From: Forficula auricularia
Taxonomy: Eukaryota > Arthropoda > Insecta > Dermaptera > Forficulidae
Length of the DNA: 64,000 nt
Direction of reading: 5' to 3'
NCBI GenBank assembly: GCA_024734495.1
Contig: JALMQS010000850.1
Coordinates: 1-64,000, forward strand
Under the pieces are notes generated by a model. That model saw only the letters and a program-made list of their open reading frames with translations, did no database searches and was not told where the DNA came from. How positions within the stretch are numbered: the first letter of the stretch is position 1; each line of letters begins with the position of its first letter. Shown piece by piece: positions 1 through 11,960 of the stretch. Both the position numbers and the translations under genes were made by a program.

Positions 1-254
1 TTAATGATAAAACATGAATTTTATTCTTCAATATCTAGTAATTTAAAAAAAAAAACGATATTTTTGGAATATTTTGGTTTATTGATTGGAATTGAAAAGT
101 ACAAGTTTTACAATTGAGATTGGAGATCTCTAGTCAAACAGAATCAAGACAAGCCTTGTCTGGGATGATCTCTCATCGTCCTTATATACTAGTTTTTAGC
201 TGAGTGCTGCATTTGCAATAGTTAGGAATAGTCAGCACTTATCCTTACATGACT
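1..254 (-). mobile_element. LTR of a gypsy/errantivirus-like LTR retrotransposon (3' LTR, possibly cut by the window edge)
   Basis: Read on the - strand, this stretch has LTR order. It starts near 254 directly after a purine-rich tract. A TATATAAGG box lies at about 180-190. An AATAAA signal lies at 78-83 (+ strand tttatt) and is followed by an AT-rich tail. The U3-R-U5 arrangement and the position next to a membrane-anchored C-terminal coding fragment fit the 3' LTR of an env-bearing gypsy-type element. The exact 5' boundary is ambiguous by a few bases (249-254). The other LTR is not in the window, so the identity cannot be confirmed by LTR-LTR comparison. Confidence 0.6.
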
Positions 255-267
255 CTTCCTTCCTCCA
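255..267 (-). other. Polypurine tract preceding the LTR
   Basis: The - strand reads GGAGGAAGGAAG directly before the LTR start, as expected for the plus-strand primer of LTR retrotransposon reverse transcription. Confidence 0.55.
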
Positions 268-319
268 GGGGGAAAAATTTCATTATATTCATGAAATTTC
301 TTTACAATTTAGTTTTTTA

Positions 320-703
320 TCAAAATATTGAATTTACATTGTTTTCACCTTCATTTACAATATTAGGATTTGTATTTTCTTTCTTAATTCTAATTACATT
401 ATAGATTTTCTTTTTGTTTTTATTTATAATATATATTATTAATATAATTATTGCAATTATTATAATTAGGGTTACATATTGGTTCCTGTGGTTAGGCCAC
501 AAATTCAAATTTATTTCTTCGAGAGGTTTTAATTTTATATCTTTAATTTTTATTTCGATAAGATTAATCATTGAAATCTCATTTTTATTGTTTATCAAGT
601 CTGGTTTTATTTTTATGTTTGGCACTGGAATATCATTAAATTTTTCACTTTTCACATATGGATCATCCACTTCATTGATGTCTCGTTGCTCTGTCTTCTT
701 AAT
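320..703 (-). pseudogene. C-terminal env-like fragment of the LTR retrotransposon
   Basis: An open frame of about 127 codons runs from just after an in-frame stop at 704-706 to a stop at 320-322. It encodes a hydrophilic stretch, a strongly hydrophobic run (about residues 78-93, mostly isoleucine and leucine) and a lysine/asparagine-rich tail of about 35 residues. That is the layout of a type I envelope glycoprotein C-terminus: stalk, membrane anchor, cytoplasmic tail. It ends about 50 bp before the purine tract and LTR, where env ends in errantivirus-type elements. No methionine start is visible. The upstream env, gag and pol are absent or beyond recognition, so it is a truncated remnant. 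The call rests on topology and position only, because no family signature was recognised. Confidence 0.4.
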
Positions 704-1150
704 TCAATTCATTTATGTGCTTCTCATCAACAGCTCACCAACTTGAGTATATCATTTTTTTATATAATTAATTTTTAAGTGTTTTTTTTACAGTATACCC
801 CTCTAGTTAGAATCAGTTATTACTTTAATATATATAAATTATTTCCATTAAAATAAATTCATTTTAGATTTTAAAGTTCTTGCTTTCATAATTATTCTAA
901 AGCAATTTTCAAATAAATTGAGTAAATATTCAGTAAATTTAATTTCAGATCAAATTAATTTCAATTATAGCCTAAATAAATTTTAAAATTTAAATTTTTG
1001 CCAATTGATTAAATTAGTAGATTAAAATCATTCAATAATTTAATTTTCGATCGTTTTCTTGAAATTTTTATTATAAATAGAAAATTAGAATTAGGAATTT
1101 TCAGTTCTCTATTTCTATTAAAATATCGGCCAACGAGGGATTCGCTTCTG
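704..1150. repeat. AT-rich duplicated segment, copy 1 (pairs with 2490-2950)
   Basis: This segment and 2490-2950 share an ordered series of matches. They are a CTCACCAA...GAGTAT start, a tttacagtata/catacc motif, an atcagat-caaat block, and a shared TTAGGAATTTTCAG near the end. This suggests a diverged direct duplication or two copies of an old repeat. No coding sequence is supported. Confidence 0.45.
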
Positions 1151-1462
1151 GGTCAAATCAGGTAATTTAAAAATTATATTTATAAACATATATACTTTTA
1201 AATTTATAGCTGTTTATTTTTATAGGAAGAAGCCATCGTTTCATCGAGATGACCCCAGTCTCTCATCAGGGTCTCTCAGGTATTACCTATATTTATTTCT
1301 AAGTATAATAGTAATTTCAAATTTAATTCTTGAATATAATATTTTTTTTAGATATTTCTCATTAGAGAATTTTCTTCTCTTTTCAAATTAAACATTTAAT
1401 TTGATTTATAGATTATGAAAAATTTCAAGGTGTCGATAGGAACTTTAAATTTTCTCAGTAAA

Positions 1463-1605
1463 TAATAAGAGAGTGTCATCTACATTATTATAATATTATT
1501 AGTATTAAATCCAATGGAATAGATCATTTTTAATTATCTGTCAGTAGGGTTGTTTTTCATCCCTCTATTCTATTTATCATAAAAATTGATGACACTCTCT
1601 TATGT
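1463..1605 (-). repeat. SINE-like remnant (3' body without tRNA head)
   Basis: The - strand shares its body with the element at 1836-1985: a GATGACACTCT end, a ccgatgg-like block and a tgtcag..gggttgtttttca block. The tRNA-like head is missing. The ends also form a short inverted repeat (gagagtgtcatc / gatgacactctc). Confidence 0.4.
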
Positions 1606-1835
1606 TTTTCTAAGAAAATTTAAATCTATTTCTATCGGCAACTTGAAATCTCTCATATTCAATTTGGAAAAGTCATCCCATTGCCCTTTGAATTTTGAAA
1701 AAATTCAAAAATCGAAACACTCAAACCACCTTTATTAAAGCTATTAATTTATTAAACCCTTATTTAAGCTATGAGATTTTACAAATGAAGATTTAAATCT
1801 TTGAGTAAAATATTTAACGTGTTTACATATATGTC

Positions 1836-1985
1836 AGAGGTTCGCACCTCACAGATAGCCAAATGGCCGGGCGATTGCTGTTACTGGCACTCGGGTTCGA
1901 TTACCGAAGGGGTGAAAAACAATCCTTTTGACATATAATTAAAAATAATCTTTTCCATCGGACCTAATAGATGACACTCTTTTTG
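1836..1985 (+). mobile_element. tRNA-derived SINE
   Basis: The 5' part looks like a tRNA. An A-box-like TAGCCAAATGG is followed about 35 bp later by a B box, GGTTCGATTA. The tail reads TGACATATAATTAAAA and ends in GATGACACTCT. The same body recurs in reverse at 1463-1605 and 63160-63235. Polymerase III transcription is inferred from the A and B boxes. No precise target duplication was identified. Confidence 0.55.
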
Positions 1986-3099
1986 ATTTTCTGAGATTTA
2001 TAGATTGTTTAATTTCAAAAGTTCCTCTCTCAATACAGCATAATGTAGTATACTAATTTGGTAATAATTTTGTTAAAGGTGCCAAAATTCCTTGATCAAC
2101 GAGGTCATCGGCTGCCTGCGAGTTTAGCCTTTTCTATTAACGACGAGGTTAGTATTTATATCTTCTACGTTCGTAATTTCGAAAATATTGTCATGAAGAT
2201 TTCATTATTTTTAATTATTCCTCAAACCTTCTTGGGTTACAAATCAGATCCCCCTTATTTCAGAGATTCCAATGCTCTTTATTCAAATTTCTTATCAAAA
2301 ATGGTAGAGTAGAGTAAATTTCTATTCATAATGAAGTATCATTCATCTCAAATTTTTATTTCATTTTATTTAATATTATATTTAATATATATTTATAAAA
2401 TTTCTAATTTTATTTTTCTCTTCTTTTTCATGAATCCTTCACTTTGGTGACGTTTCGGTTCTGCCTTTTATCACATCCGACACATTTATCTACTTCTCAC
2501 CAATAGCGCACCAAAATATGAGTATATATTTGTTTAGCATGGCATTTAGTTAAATCTTCCAAGGGAATTTTTTATAACTAAATTATAGTAGGCAAAGAAT
2601 TAGGATGTCTTTCTTTTACAGCATACCCTTTAGCTACAATCAGTAAATGTAATACTTAACTTATTTTCAAATATTATATTAAAGTTTTTCCTTTCAATTA
2701 TAATTTAATACATTTTTATTTAAATAACTTGTCTATTAATGCAATTTTAGATCAAATTTCAATCATAACTTAAATTGATTTTCATTTTATTTTTTGCAAT
2801 TATTAATATCAAAAATAAATTAAAATCATATCATTTTTCAATAATTTTTTTCTTGAAATTGTTCAATTTTAACGTAAAAGAAAATCAGATTAGGAATTTT
2901 CAGATCCCCATTTCATCTTCATCTGTAGTGAAGCAACAAGGGAGCCATTGGAGGATCTTCACAGAGAGAGAATTTATTAGAATTTGCGTAGGGATTTTCA
3001 GGTTTCATCGCCTCGACCACCGATGGGATTCATCGCTATTTTAATATCAAATTTAATTCTTAGTTTCCGAATATGTGATAGAAAATTATTAAAATTAAA
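1986..3099. other. Non-coding AT-rich DNA, including the second copy of the 704-1150 repeat
   Basis: Positions 2490-2950 are the partner of the duplicated segment. The rest is AT-rich with no convincing coding sequence. The short open frames (for example 2058-2312) show no domain and no codon bias. Confidence 0.4.
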
Positions 3100-3770
3100 T
3101 TTTTTTTTAAATTTATTAAGTTGTATATATGTAGTTTAGAGGGAGGATGGGATGATATGCCATGCCAACGAAAACGTTCTCTCTTTCTGTATTGGGGACC
3201 TGCACTCTTCCCTTTGATTTCTTTCCTGGAGAAAGCAAATGCGGTGCCGTCTATCTTAGGCCTCTTAGGGATATTTTGTGATGTGTTTCCCTCCCATTTA
3301 GTTTTAAGGTTATTTTAGTATTAAGACTCGCAAGAGAGCTAAAACCGACGCCACCCATTTGCTAGACCCATGAACGAGTCACAAGGGAAGTGACCAATTC
3401 GATCGGATTTCTTAAGATCGAGGTCCAGGTTCATCTTGCATGTGCTTGCATGTTTTGTGTCTTACCGAAAAGTCGTCGCTTGACGCCTTGTTCAAATGGA
3501 ACAATGGGGTGGGAATGGGAGCCTGGTGACTTTGTGTCTTTGAGGGCGGGTTTGAGGTGGCTCTATGGACTAGAACAAAGACCAGAAGGTTGTCCGTTGC
3601 TTCCTTAGGAGTAGCCTAAAGAAGTATAGCGGTTGCCTTGTGGCTAGGCTAGTGGAAATGTTAGGTTAGGTAGGATCTCTTTCAGCTCGCCCTGGTCTCT
3701 CGTTCTATCCGTATTCCAAAAAATCAAGGCCACTCTCACTGATACATACGTCTTCAGGCTCTCTCGAAGT
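3100..3770. other. Single-copy, GC-richer segment of unknown nature
   Basis: Base composition rises sharply here against the AT-rich flanks. There are three short open frames on the + strand (3121-3318 and 3390-3608 the longest), but none resembles a family I recognise and no continuous frame links them. The segment is not repeated elsewhere in the window. It could be a decayed mobile-element gene or a captured segment. Confidence 0.35.
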
Positions 3771-5517
3771 CCGATTATAAGAATTCGAATTTTACTCTGA
3801 TATTTCAAATTATAAGAATTTGATTTGGATGAAATAAAATTTGAATTTTCCGCGAATTAAAGGGATCTATTTCGTTTACTACATACGTCATATGTAGTAA
3901 AAGGGGGGGGTTCTACTAATGTTTATGTTCTAAGTGTTCTAGGTGTATTCACTCAAAAAAGCTTTTTTTCAACATCTGGAGACGATGAAAGATCAAGAGA
4001 TAGATCGATCGCTCCAGTGCATCCATCGAAGGTGAATATTAATTTATTTTTGTCTCTTTTTCTTAAATAATTGAGTGTTTGCAAAAATGATTCGCTACTA
4101 TACTAAACAATATTTTACCTAGGGCGTTTGAATGATTCATTTTTTCGATGATACAATTTTATTACTTTCACATTTATATTCTACTAGCTGACGCCCGGGG
4201 CTTCTAGCCATGGCGGGGAGCGTCTCGTTTTATGGTTAAAATTTATATGGATAATAGCTGGCCTGACCATTTATTATTAAAACAGTAAATGAATTATATA
4301 TTACTTGTCAAAATTGTTTCCAGGTGTGATATCTATAGGAACTGCTATATATTAAAACACTCGTGTATTTAGAATGGAATGTTGTTGTGAAAATTTCAAA
4401 GAAATCGGTGAAGAACTTTCGGAGATCCTTCAACGTATCACTTAAGCGTAACAGTACATTTTTATTTATATAGATAGAATATAAAAGGAGAATATTGCGA
4501 TCGCCTGTCTGGGTCCTGAATCTTTGAGAGCTTGTATCTCAGAGATGAAAAAAGTTAATTTCATTTTGTAACTTCAAGGTGGAAGGAATCGATGCCCTTA
4601 ATAGTTGGAAACCAGATTTAGGGCATAAAACCGGAAACAAAGGATGGGCATTACAAAATATCAAGATTTTAGCTTAATTTTTATTATTATTAATATTTTT
4701 ATAAAAAAATAAATAGATATGAATAAGTAATTATGTGGCTTTTTATATATTCTAAATAAAGTATTTTAATGAACAAAAATAACTACGCGACCCAAAATCA
4801 TTTATTTTCTCATTAAATTCATTTAAACTTGAAAATTTCTAATGTCCCTAATAATTTGGCCACTCATGGAATATTTGTATCCCCCCCCCCCCCTAGGAGT
4901 TATTTGATTACAATTCCTAAACTGTTTACTCTACGGTAAATTCCATTAGATGCAAAGTTGTAGAGGATGTTATTTTTGATATTTTTGTTTAAAATTTTTT
5001 GAAAATAACCTACCCAAAATAGTTAATAGTTAATTGATAAAAATTTTAAATTATAATATTGTTTATTTTTTTATTTTTTAAGTGATAATACAGAGGCAAG
5101 TGAAAGTCATGTTCTTCTCACAATAATCTACTAAAGTACTATCGAATGATTATTTTTAGTAAGATTAATTATAAACATTTAAAATCTTTATTATTTTTTT
5201 ATTTTTATATTAATTCTTTGGGGTGGGGGGGTTCTGGCCCCCTTTCAACCCTCTCGATCAAGGGGCAGATCCAAAATAAGTAGATGGTTAGATAAGAAAT
5301 AGGATTTATTATCTAGATTTGGAATTTGAAGGTATTTTTTGAAAATATTGAAAAATCCCCCTCCATACTTCCCCTCTTTAGTTGCAATAAGAGGAGAAGA
5401 ATCTTGGCAGCCGATACATTTGTGCTCGGACTTTCTTACTGGAAACACCTTTGGAAATTGATCTTTACCAGGGAATAGTGGACTATTTCCCGCCATTATT
5501 AAATATAATCAACCATT
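3771..5517. other. AT-rich non-coding DNA with repeat fragments
   Basis: It contains a palindromic actacatacgtcatatgtag at about 3879-3898. A short GC-rich repeat end near 4185-4230 resembles the terminal parts near 9855 and 38200. There is a poly-C run near 4880. No supportable gene was seen. Confidence 0.4.
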
Positions 5518-5830
5518 GATTCAAATCAAGTGACTTTTTCATTAATTATCTTTAATGATCTTTTTACAATCTTCATCCGAATTGAACGAAATTTTTGTTT
5601 TAAATTTCCAGTAACGTTTTGATTCAAATTAAGTAATTTTTTCATTAATTATCCTCAAGGATCTTTTTAAATTCTTCATCCGAATTGAACCAAATTTTTG
5701 TTTTAGCTTTCAAACAACGTTTTGATTCAAATTAGGTGACTTTTTCATTAATTATCCTCAAGGATCTTTTTACAATCTTCATCCAGAATTGAACCAAAAT
5801 TATGTTTTAGCTTTCAAGCAACGTTTCATT
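5518..5830 (+). repeat. Tandem repeat, three copies, 103-bp period
   Basis: Unit starts (gattcaaat) fall at 5518, 5621 and 5724, which gives two intervals of exactly 103 bp. Each unit carries TTTTTCATTAATTATC, then a CTTCATCC..AATTGAA block, then a caacgttt end. The second and third units are most alike. Confidence 0.85.
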
Positions 5831-6419
5831 CTTAGTTTTTAAATTTTAAGGAAAAAAAAGACAATTTTTCAAACCTCGGTACCTTTTTGCGAATTTAAGT
5901 GATTTGTATATTTTTTTGTCAGCAAAAAATTTTAATAAAACTGGTCAAAAACAGGCAATAACGTGAAAAAATATTAGCTATTAATACACATTTATTTGCC
6001 AAATTTCAACAGCTTACATTTATTTGAATTGAATTTCGATATTTTTCAAAAAAGAATCCTTTAATTAGAATACCATAAATAACTTTTAAGGAGTTAGGTG
6101 TTGGTTCTAGGTGAAACATTTTAATATAATAATAAAACTTAAGCAAAAAAGGTTTTGTGAAACCTTCCTCGCATCTTGCTCAAGTTTTATTATTACAGAA
6201 GACCATAAGACTAAGCAATTTTTCATTATAGAGGTAAAAAAAATTACCAGTAAAAAACTTTCTACGACGTTTCTTGAGTTATCGTGGGTTCCGATATCCA
6301 GATATCCAAAATTACAAAATAAATAAATCATACCTACCCACAATGATTTTGTTCTAAGTTTTGAATAAACATGGCAAATCTTAAATTAAATTAAATACTC
6401 TGGACGCCTTATAGTCCAG
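5831..6419. other. AT-rich non-coding DNA
   Basis: No gene, RNA or clear repeat boundary was seen. Overlapping short frames on both strands at 6107-6343 have no recognisable features. Confidence 0.4.
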
Positions 6420-7010
6420 TCATTTGGTTCTAAAAAAAGAGGTTACCTGGAAAGTTTTCTAGAAGCTTTGAAAATGGGTAATTTTATAGATTTCGATGTG
6501 ATTTTTCCGAATTTCAACTTTCCCACCTGGTATCTTTGCCGTTCGCGCCGTCATATTGGAAAAATGTCGCCTAAAAGCAGTTTTTTGACAATATCTCCTT
6601 TTCGACTAATTTCACGATAAAAACATTTATATACAAAATGAAACTAGGGAAAAATTCCTACAATTTATATAATGACCTTTTTTTTCGTAAAATTTATCGT
6701 TTTGACGTACGAGCGACGCAAACCATTATACATCTAACCCAACGAGTGACATTTAATTTTAACTGATTAGATTTGTGAATTATAAAAAATCACAGTTTTT
6801 TTTTAAACCTTTCATCCTAAAAACTCGATTCTTATTACATTGTCTAGGAAATTTTATTTATTTGAAGGTTTATACTTGGACCACTTTTTTGATAAATCCG
6901 AATCCTCAAAATCGTCATGGAAAATGCTGGATATCTATAAATCTAAGAGTTTTAACAAAAAGTGGTCCAAGTAACCTGATTCTCATGTACAAATGAAATT
7001 TTTATAAAAA
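6420..7010. repeat. R1 family repeat, partial
   Basis: It contains R1 landmarks: tgctggatatctataaat, a gtggtccaagta block, and flanking sequences that recur at 8510-9184, 14370-15260, 24462-25300, 39060-39790 and 40735-42275. It is degraded and incomplete. Confidence 0.6.
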
Positions 7011-7769
7011 ATTAAAATTGAATATTTATAAAAAAAAAATTCCTTTGAGTTTTTACTAGAGGGGGTAAATTTTTAGGAGGGTCATGACGATGTCCTAAAC
7101 TTACAGGTGTGCTGAATGCATCATCAGTTTATTGATACAATAGATTTTATTGAATAGATGAATTGTCTTGTTAAGTGTTAGTTTGAAGGAAACAGTGAGC
7201 GCGCCTAGCAGAAAAATTCTGAACTTCTGTCTTTCCAGAGATGTTAAATCGGAAGCCTATATTGCAGGCGCAAAAGGAAAATCGAAGTTATACAAATCAT
7301 TGGGGGATAAATTGTGATAAATACAAAAAATTGAAATGCATTTTAGTAATTTGTTTAATCTTCGATGCACTCACAAATTTTAAAAACAGTTTATCAAATA
7401 GATTCAATCAGTAGAAAAATATTAAAATTCGAAATTTGTTTACGTTCATTGTTGATTAAAAATATTGTTTAACAATGGGTTTACAAGATACTAAGTATGC
7501 TTGATATATTGTGTGGACTATTAAAAAATTAAATTAAAAATTATAAATGGATCGAATTTAGGCCAGAGATTGTAGTTTTATTATTTTTAAAACAATCTAA
7601 AAGTGTCAATCGTTCAAGACTACAGGTACCTTTGGCTCCACAATTTCATGCTCTTTTTACTCGATTCTTTTAAGTCTTTTAATTAGATCAATTGTTTTCT
7701 GATTTAGCTCTCCAGTCAGGATTTCAAATTTGTCACAATCTTTTCTATTTTAATTTTTAAAATATAGAT
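7011..7769. other. AT-rich non-coding DNA
   Basis: No coding or RNA feature could be supported. Confidence 0.35.
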
Positions 7770-8130
7770 ATATGTTTTTAGTTCACCAAAGTACCTATTC
7801 TAATGGCGCATGAAAAAAGTGGATTATTTTGCTATGTGTATTTCGAAATATCTCAAAAATTATTTTGATAAAAAAAAAAAATGATCGAATTCAGGGCGTT
7901 TCGGTCTACAATAAAGCCTTGTATCGTAAATATCGAAAAATATATTAATTATTTTGTCAAAATATTTGTGAGTAAGTAGGTGTGTGTTATGAAATATTGT
8001 GTATTCTTTTGGTCAAAAACTAATGAAGGTATCAAAACGATCTTTTATATTGAGATTAAGAGCTCATTAGATTTTGGTTTAAAATTGACTAAAAATAGGA
8101 GTAGGAGGTTAAAAATTTCAACATTTTGTC
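7770..8130 (+). repeat. R3 family repeat, diverged partial copy
   Basis: Landmarks shared with the better R3 copies are a gcatgaaaaaagtgg start, aatatctcaaaaat, a ggtctacaa..aaagcc block, aacatcgaaaaa-like sequence and attaagagct. The copy ends before the G-rich part of R3. Confidence 0.55.
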
Positions 8131-8153
8131 CGAACAATTAATGCCTTAAGGCA

Positions 8154-8240
8154 GTGCTTCTCAACCTATGTACCGCGGCACACAGGTGTGCCCTGAGCGA
8201 TTGTCAAATGTGCCGCAAGGGTTTTTGACAAATAATTAAA
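8154..8240 (+). mobile_element. hAT-like transposon terminus
   Basis: It begins CAGTGCTTCTCAACCTATG and continues into a short GC-rich inverted motif (ccgcggcacacaggtgtgcc). The CAGTG(N)TTCTCAACCT start is typical of hAT (Charlie-like) terminal inverted repeats. The matching right end and target duplication were not located. Confidence 0.45.
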
Positions 8241-8370
8241 ATTTCATGGGTTTTGTAACTTTGAAATAGTATTTGTAATTACCTCAATAGTTACTAAAAA
8301 AATTTTTTAAATTAATTTATAAAATCTTAGGAAATTGGATAAATAAATTGAATTAGCAGTTTTATTTTGA

Positions 8371-8420
8371 AAAAGACGGACGTTTCGTCACTATATTTAC
8401 GACTTCTTCAGCGACTTATT
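8371..8420 (-). ncRNA. Hammerhead-ribozyme-like motif (type I, short stem III)
   Basis: On the - strand the core reads CUGAAGA (8405-8411), then a stem II hairpin of about 4-5 bp including a wobble, then GAAACGUC (8379-8386). Flanking bases can form stem I with about seven pairs interrupted by U-U mismatches. Stem III is only the self-complementary ACGU. An extra A lies between the core and stem II, as in the other copies here. This shape is known from ribozymes in Penelope-like elements and retrozymes. Catalytic activity is inferred. Confidence 0.6.
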
Positions 8421-8509
8421 CTTCAACTATAACTAATTTACAAAAAAAAAAAAAATGAAATTAATAAATAAGTCATTTATTTAGATTTTTCTCCGACCAA
8501 CCATTCGGG

Positions 8510-9184
8510 CTCAAACGCAAAATCCAAGTTTTGTATAAATCTAAGAGTTTTAACAAAAAAGTGGTACAAGTAAACGTTCAAGTCAACAAAATTTCTTAGA
8601 GAATGATATAGGAATCAAGTTTCTAGGATGAGTGGTTTTCATTTTATGAAGGAGAAATTGCGATTTTGCAGTTTTTCAAAACTTCAACCTCATTGCGGCA
8701 CTAATTACCATTTATCCAATTAAAATAAAACTTTGTTTAAATTGTAGCAAATTTAATCTAATTTCTGAATGTATAGCGTGGTCTTTGTCGAAAACGTGTT
8801 CATTCATTGTCAAAATAGGAAAATATCAAAAAAAGTGCGAGTTTTTAGGTGATTCGGGGGGGGGGGCTGCCGAGATCGGAAACTTGGATTTTGTGCTTGA
8901 GCCCGAACAGTTTGTCGGAGAAAAAAACCTAAATAATGAAATTTTTAGAAAATGTTATTCACTTTCGTTTTGAATAGGAAGGTTATTTATAAAAAGTTGA
9001 TAGTTTCTGGGTTATAAGCGAAAAACCGTCAAAAAATGGAAATTTTTTGCATTTTCTACAATGTTGCGTACGAAATTTTAGTGGGAGAACTGAGATTTGG
9101 ATTCAGCGCCCCAAAAACATATATATGCAAAAAATCGGAACTACCCAAAAACTTTCCTGATAAAAACACAATTTGACTGGACTA
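8510..9184. repeat. R1 family repeat, interrupted by a Helitron
   Basis: It shows the R1 sequence in palindromic order: ctccgaccaaccattcggg, gtttttcaaaacttcaacct and the cacaatttgactgga block. The block stops where the Helitron at 9185 begins. Confidence 0.65.
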
Positions 9185-9721
9185 TCTCTATATATAAAAT
9201 TAAGGGTTTGTCTCTACATTGCTCCAAATCACGCCAAATTTTGATTGCACACGTTTCAAGCAAAGTTATGAACGAAAACACCCTCAACAAAATTCCTGTC
9301 TGTTTGTATGTCTGTACATGTACCATATGTATGTCTGTATGTCTGTTTCAGTGGTTTCTGAAAAGTTGCTCAGGATTCACGTAAAAACGGCTGAAGGGAT
9401 TACTATGAAATTTCATATTTACATCAGATGTCTTCTAACTTACGTTTTTAATTATATAATGTTTTGATATTTTGACCCCAGAAGGGGGTTTGGGAGGGGG
9501 CGCACGAATGAAAATTTTCAAATAACTCTTAAACTATTAACCCTACGGCAAATTTTATGATAAACAAAGGTGTAGGGGATGTGATTTCTGACAACTGACA
9601 TGGTGCGGGGGGTAGGGGTGCTGGGTGGGTTCGGGGCGTGTGGTGGATGGGTGAGGGTGAGGTTCGAGGGCTGGCAGTCCAGGCTAGCAAGAGGGCGGCC
9701 GAAGGCGGGCCTTGCAGCTAG
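9185..9721 (+). mobile_element. Non-autonomous Helitron
   Basis: It starts TCTCTATATATAAAA after an A and ends in CTAG followed by T. A GC hairpin (GGCGGCC-gaa-GGCGGGCC, imperfect) sits about 8 bp before the CTAG. These are Helitron hallmarks: 5' TC, 3' CTRR with a subterminal hairpin, insertion between A and T without duplication. It lies within R1 sequence. There is no RepHel coding region in its 537 bp. Confidence 0.75.
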
Positions 9722-10479
9722 TATTACATAAAAATTGAAACTTTCAGTTTAGAATTGTGAAATGTTTTGCAAACATAACGATGATCGTTTTTAGTCGTAG
9801 TCCTTCATATTTTACCTATGTATTTATGTTCTTTTTTTATTTAATTATTTTATAACGAGCTGGCGGGCAGCGTCTCGGTCCAAAAATTTTATTCCTCTTA
9901 AAAAAACCACACTCCAAATGTATACCCGTAAACTGCCGAAAATACATCGTCTCTTAAAAGTTTCGCCTCTTTAATTTTTGAGTGGCGGGGGGGGGGGGGG
10001 AATAATTATGAATATATTTAAATTTAAAATTAAAATTAAAATTTCATTTTTCCTTTTCAAAACAAAAATAATGAAATGATTTATGAACTGCAAAAAATTC
10101 GCAGGCTGAATCATGGAAATTATTCAAATTTACGCGGTTCAATTAATTTAATTAATTACAAAAAATATATTTAATGTTTCTTAATTTAAAGTCTTTTAGA
10201 GTCTTTCATTTCAAAATTCGAGTGCAAATTAAAATTATATTTCAAATTTGCCTGGTTAATGAAAATCAATTGGAGCTGTCAGTTTAAAATCCGAACTGAC
10301 AATTATATTTCAAATTTGCCTCGTTAATTAATATATATTCAATGTTTTTTAATTTAAAATCAATTGGTGTTTTTTCATTTTCATTCGAGTTCAAATGAAT
10401 ACAATATTATCTCGACACAAAGTCTAAATCAAAAATTTATAGTTTTAGTAATAGAAATCATGGTATAAATAATAATCTT
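9722..10479. other. AT-rich repeat-derived DNA
   Basis: Positions 9855-9960 (ggcgtctcggt-like start through a ccacactccaaatgtatacc block) are nearly identical to 38256-38360, so this is a dispersed repeat. A long G run lies at about 9987-10001. No gene was seen. Confidence 0.5.
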
Positions 10480-10555
10480 ACATTGGTCGAGTGGTTAAAG
10501 CAGATTACCTTAGTTCAAGAGTTCGTAGGTTCGATTCTAGTCAAGAGGGAAATTT
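10480..10555 (+). mobile_element. tRNA-like sequence (SINE head or tRNA pseudogene)
   Basis: An A-box-like TGGTCGAGTGG and a B box GGTTCGATTC are spaced as in a tRNA. The T-stem does not close and there is no convincing acceptor stem, so it is not a functional tRNA gene. Confidence 0.4.
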
Positions 10556-10702
10556 TTTTAGAGAAATTTCTCTTAGCGTTGTTACAAATTAATCTAGATC
10601 AATATATATAGTATTCTTCCCTTCTAGGAAACGTCCATTCGGGCGGATGTTATGTCGCAGAAATCTTTATAAAACAATTTTGGAACGTTTATTTTGAAAC
10701 TA

Positions 10703-10733
10703 GACGTTTCAGGAGAAATTCTCCCTTTATCAA
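10703..10733 (-). ncRNA. Degenerate hammerhead-like motif
   Basis: On the - strand GAAACGUC (10703-10710) follows a perfect 6-bp hairpin (gggaga / tctccc type). The CUGANGA core has decayed to UUGAUAA. A short CUA/UAG stem I remains. It is likely inactive. Confidence 0.45.
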
Positions 10734-11054
10734 TAGAATTTTTTTTAAAAATTGAAAAAAAAAAGTTGTTTTCGCAAATGTTTCGAAAACAACCCTAAGA
10801 AATTAAATATTTTGATAACAGGCAATTGTACAAATTGTCCTGGTGGACCACAGATTACCTTTAATTCAAATAAAAAATATAAATATTTATGAAAAATTAT
10901 TTTTCTCTAGAATTTTTTTATAAACATTAAAAAACAATCCATATCTGACGTTTTATTAATCGAATTTTTGTTATTTATAATTTCGATCATTTCTGGTCAT
11001 CAAGGTAATCTGGTCTCCAGTACAATTTGCACAATTGCCTGTTATCAAAATATA

Positions 11055-11960
11055 GTCCAGTCAAATTGTTTTTTGGGGCGCTGAATCCAAATCTGAGGTC
11101 TCCCACAATTTCGTGGTGCAACATTGTAGAAAATGCATAAAAAGGTGAAAATTTCCATTTTTTCCCCTTTTATGCTTATAACTCGAAAACTATCAACTTT
11201 TCGTAAATAACCTTCCTATTCAAAATGAAAGTTCATAAAATCTCCGACAAATTTCATTATTTGGGTTTTTTCTCTGACCAACTGTTCGGGCTCAATGGCT
11301 AGTTGAAAATTGGCCTATTTTTTTCTGTTTCGGCTATTCACAAAAACTCACTTTTTTTATATTTTTCCATTTTGACCATGAAGGAGCACGTTTTCGACAA
11401 AGACAATAAATTCCAATAGAGTTTTATACCCTGATTTTCATGAAATTTCCCGATGTCTTACAATAGGTCAGAGTTTTGAGATATTATCGGTCAAAACGAC
11501 GAAAAAGGCGATTTTGACTTATTTTCGAGACTCAATAGATAATAAACAGCAATATTTGAAATCAAAATAGCTTCCTCTTTGATTTTCAAATTATCACCTG
11601 TTTGTAGCTCAATTAGAACCCGAGTTATAACTAAAAACTAAAACTACATGATTATAAAAGAAATAAACATTGATAAATACATATGGTCTTAGGTTTTTAG
11701 CTATAACTCGAGTTCCAATTGATCTACAAACAAGTGGTAATTAAAAAAATCAAAGAGGGAGCTGTTTTCTATTGAGTCCACAAAATATTTTGATTTCAAA
11801 TATTTTTATTTAATATCTAATCGGACTCGAAAATAGGTCAAAATGGGATTTTTCGTCATTTTGACCGATAATATCTCAAAACTATGACGTCTTGTAAAAA
11901 ATCGGAAAATTGCATCACAATCAGCGTATAAAACTCTAGTGTAATCCATTGTTAGGTTTA
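11055..11960. repeat. R1 family repeat, internally palindromic
   Basis: It carries R1 landmarks (cacaattt/caaattgt block, tcgaaaactatcaact, ctctgaccaactgttcggg). Its second half is inverted, with ataatatctcaaaac-type blocks at both 11485-11520 and 11850-11885. No coding sequence was seen. Confidence 0.6.

Noticed and set aside
5518..5830. CRISPR-like array
   Set aside because: Units are contiguous 103-bp tandem repeats without spacers, in a eukaryotic genome.
10480..10555. Functional tRNA gene
   Set aside because: A and B boxes fit, but the T-stem and acceptor stem do not pair.
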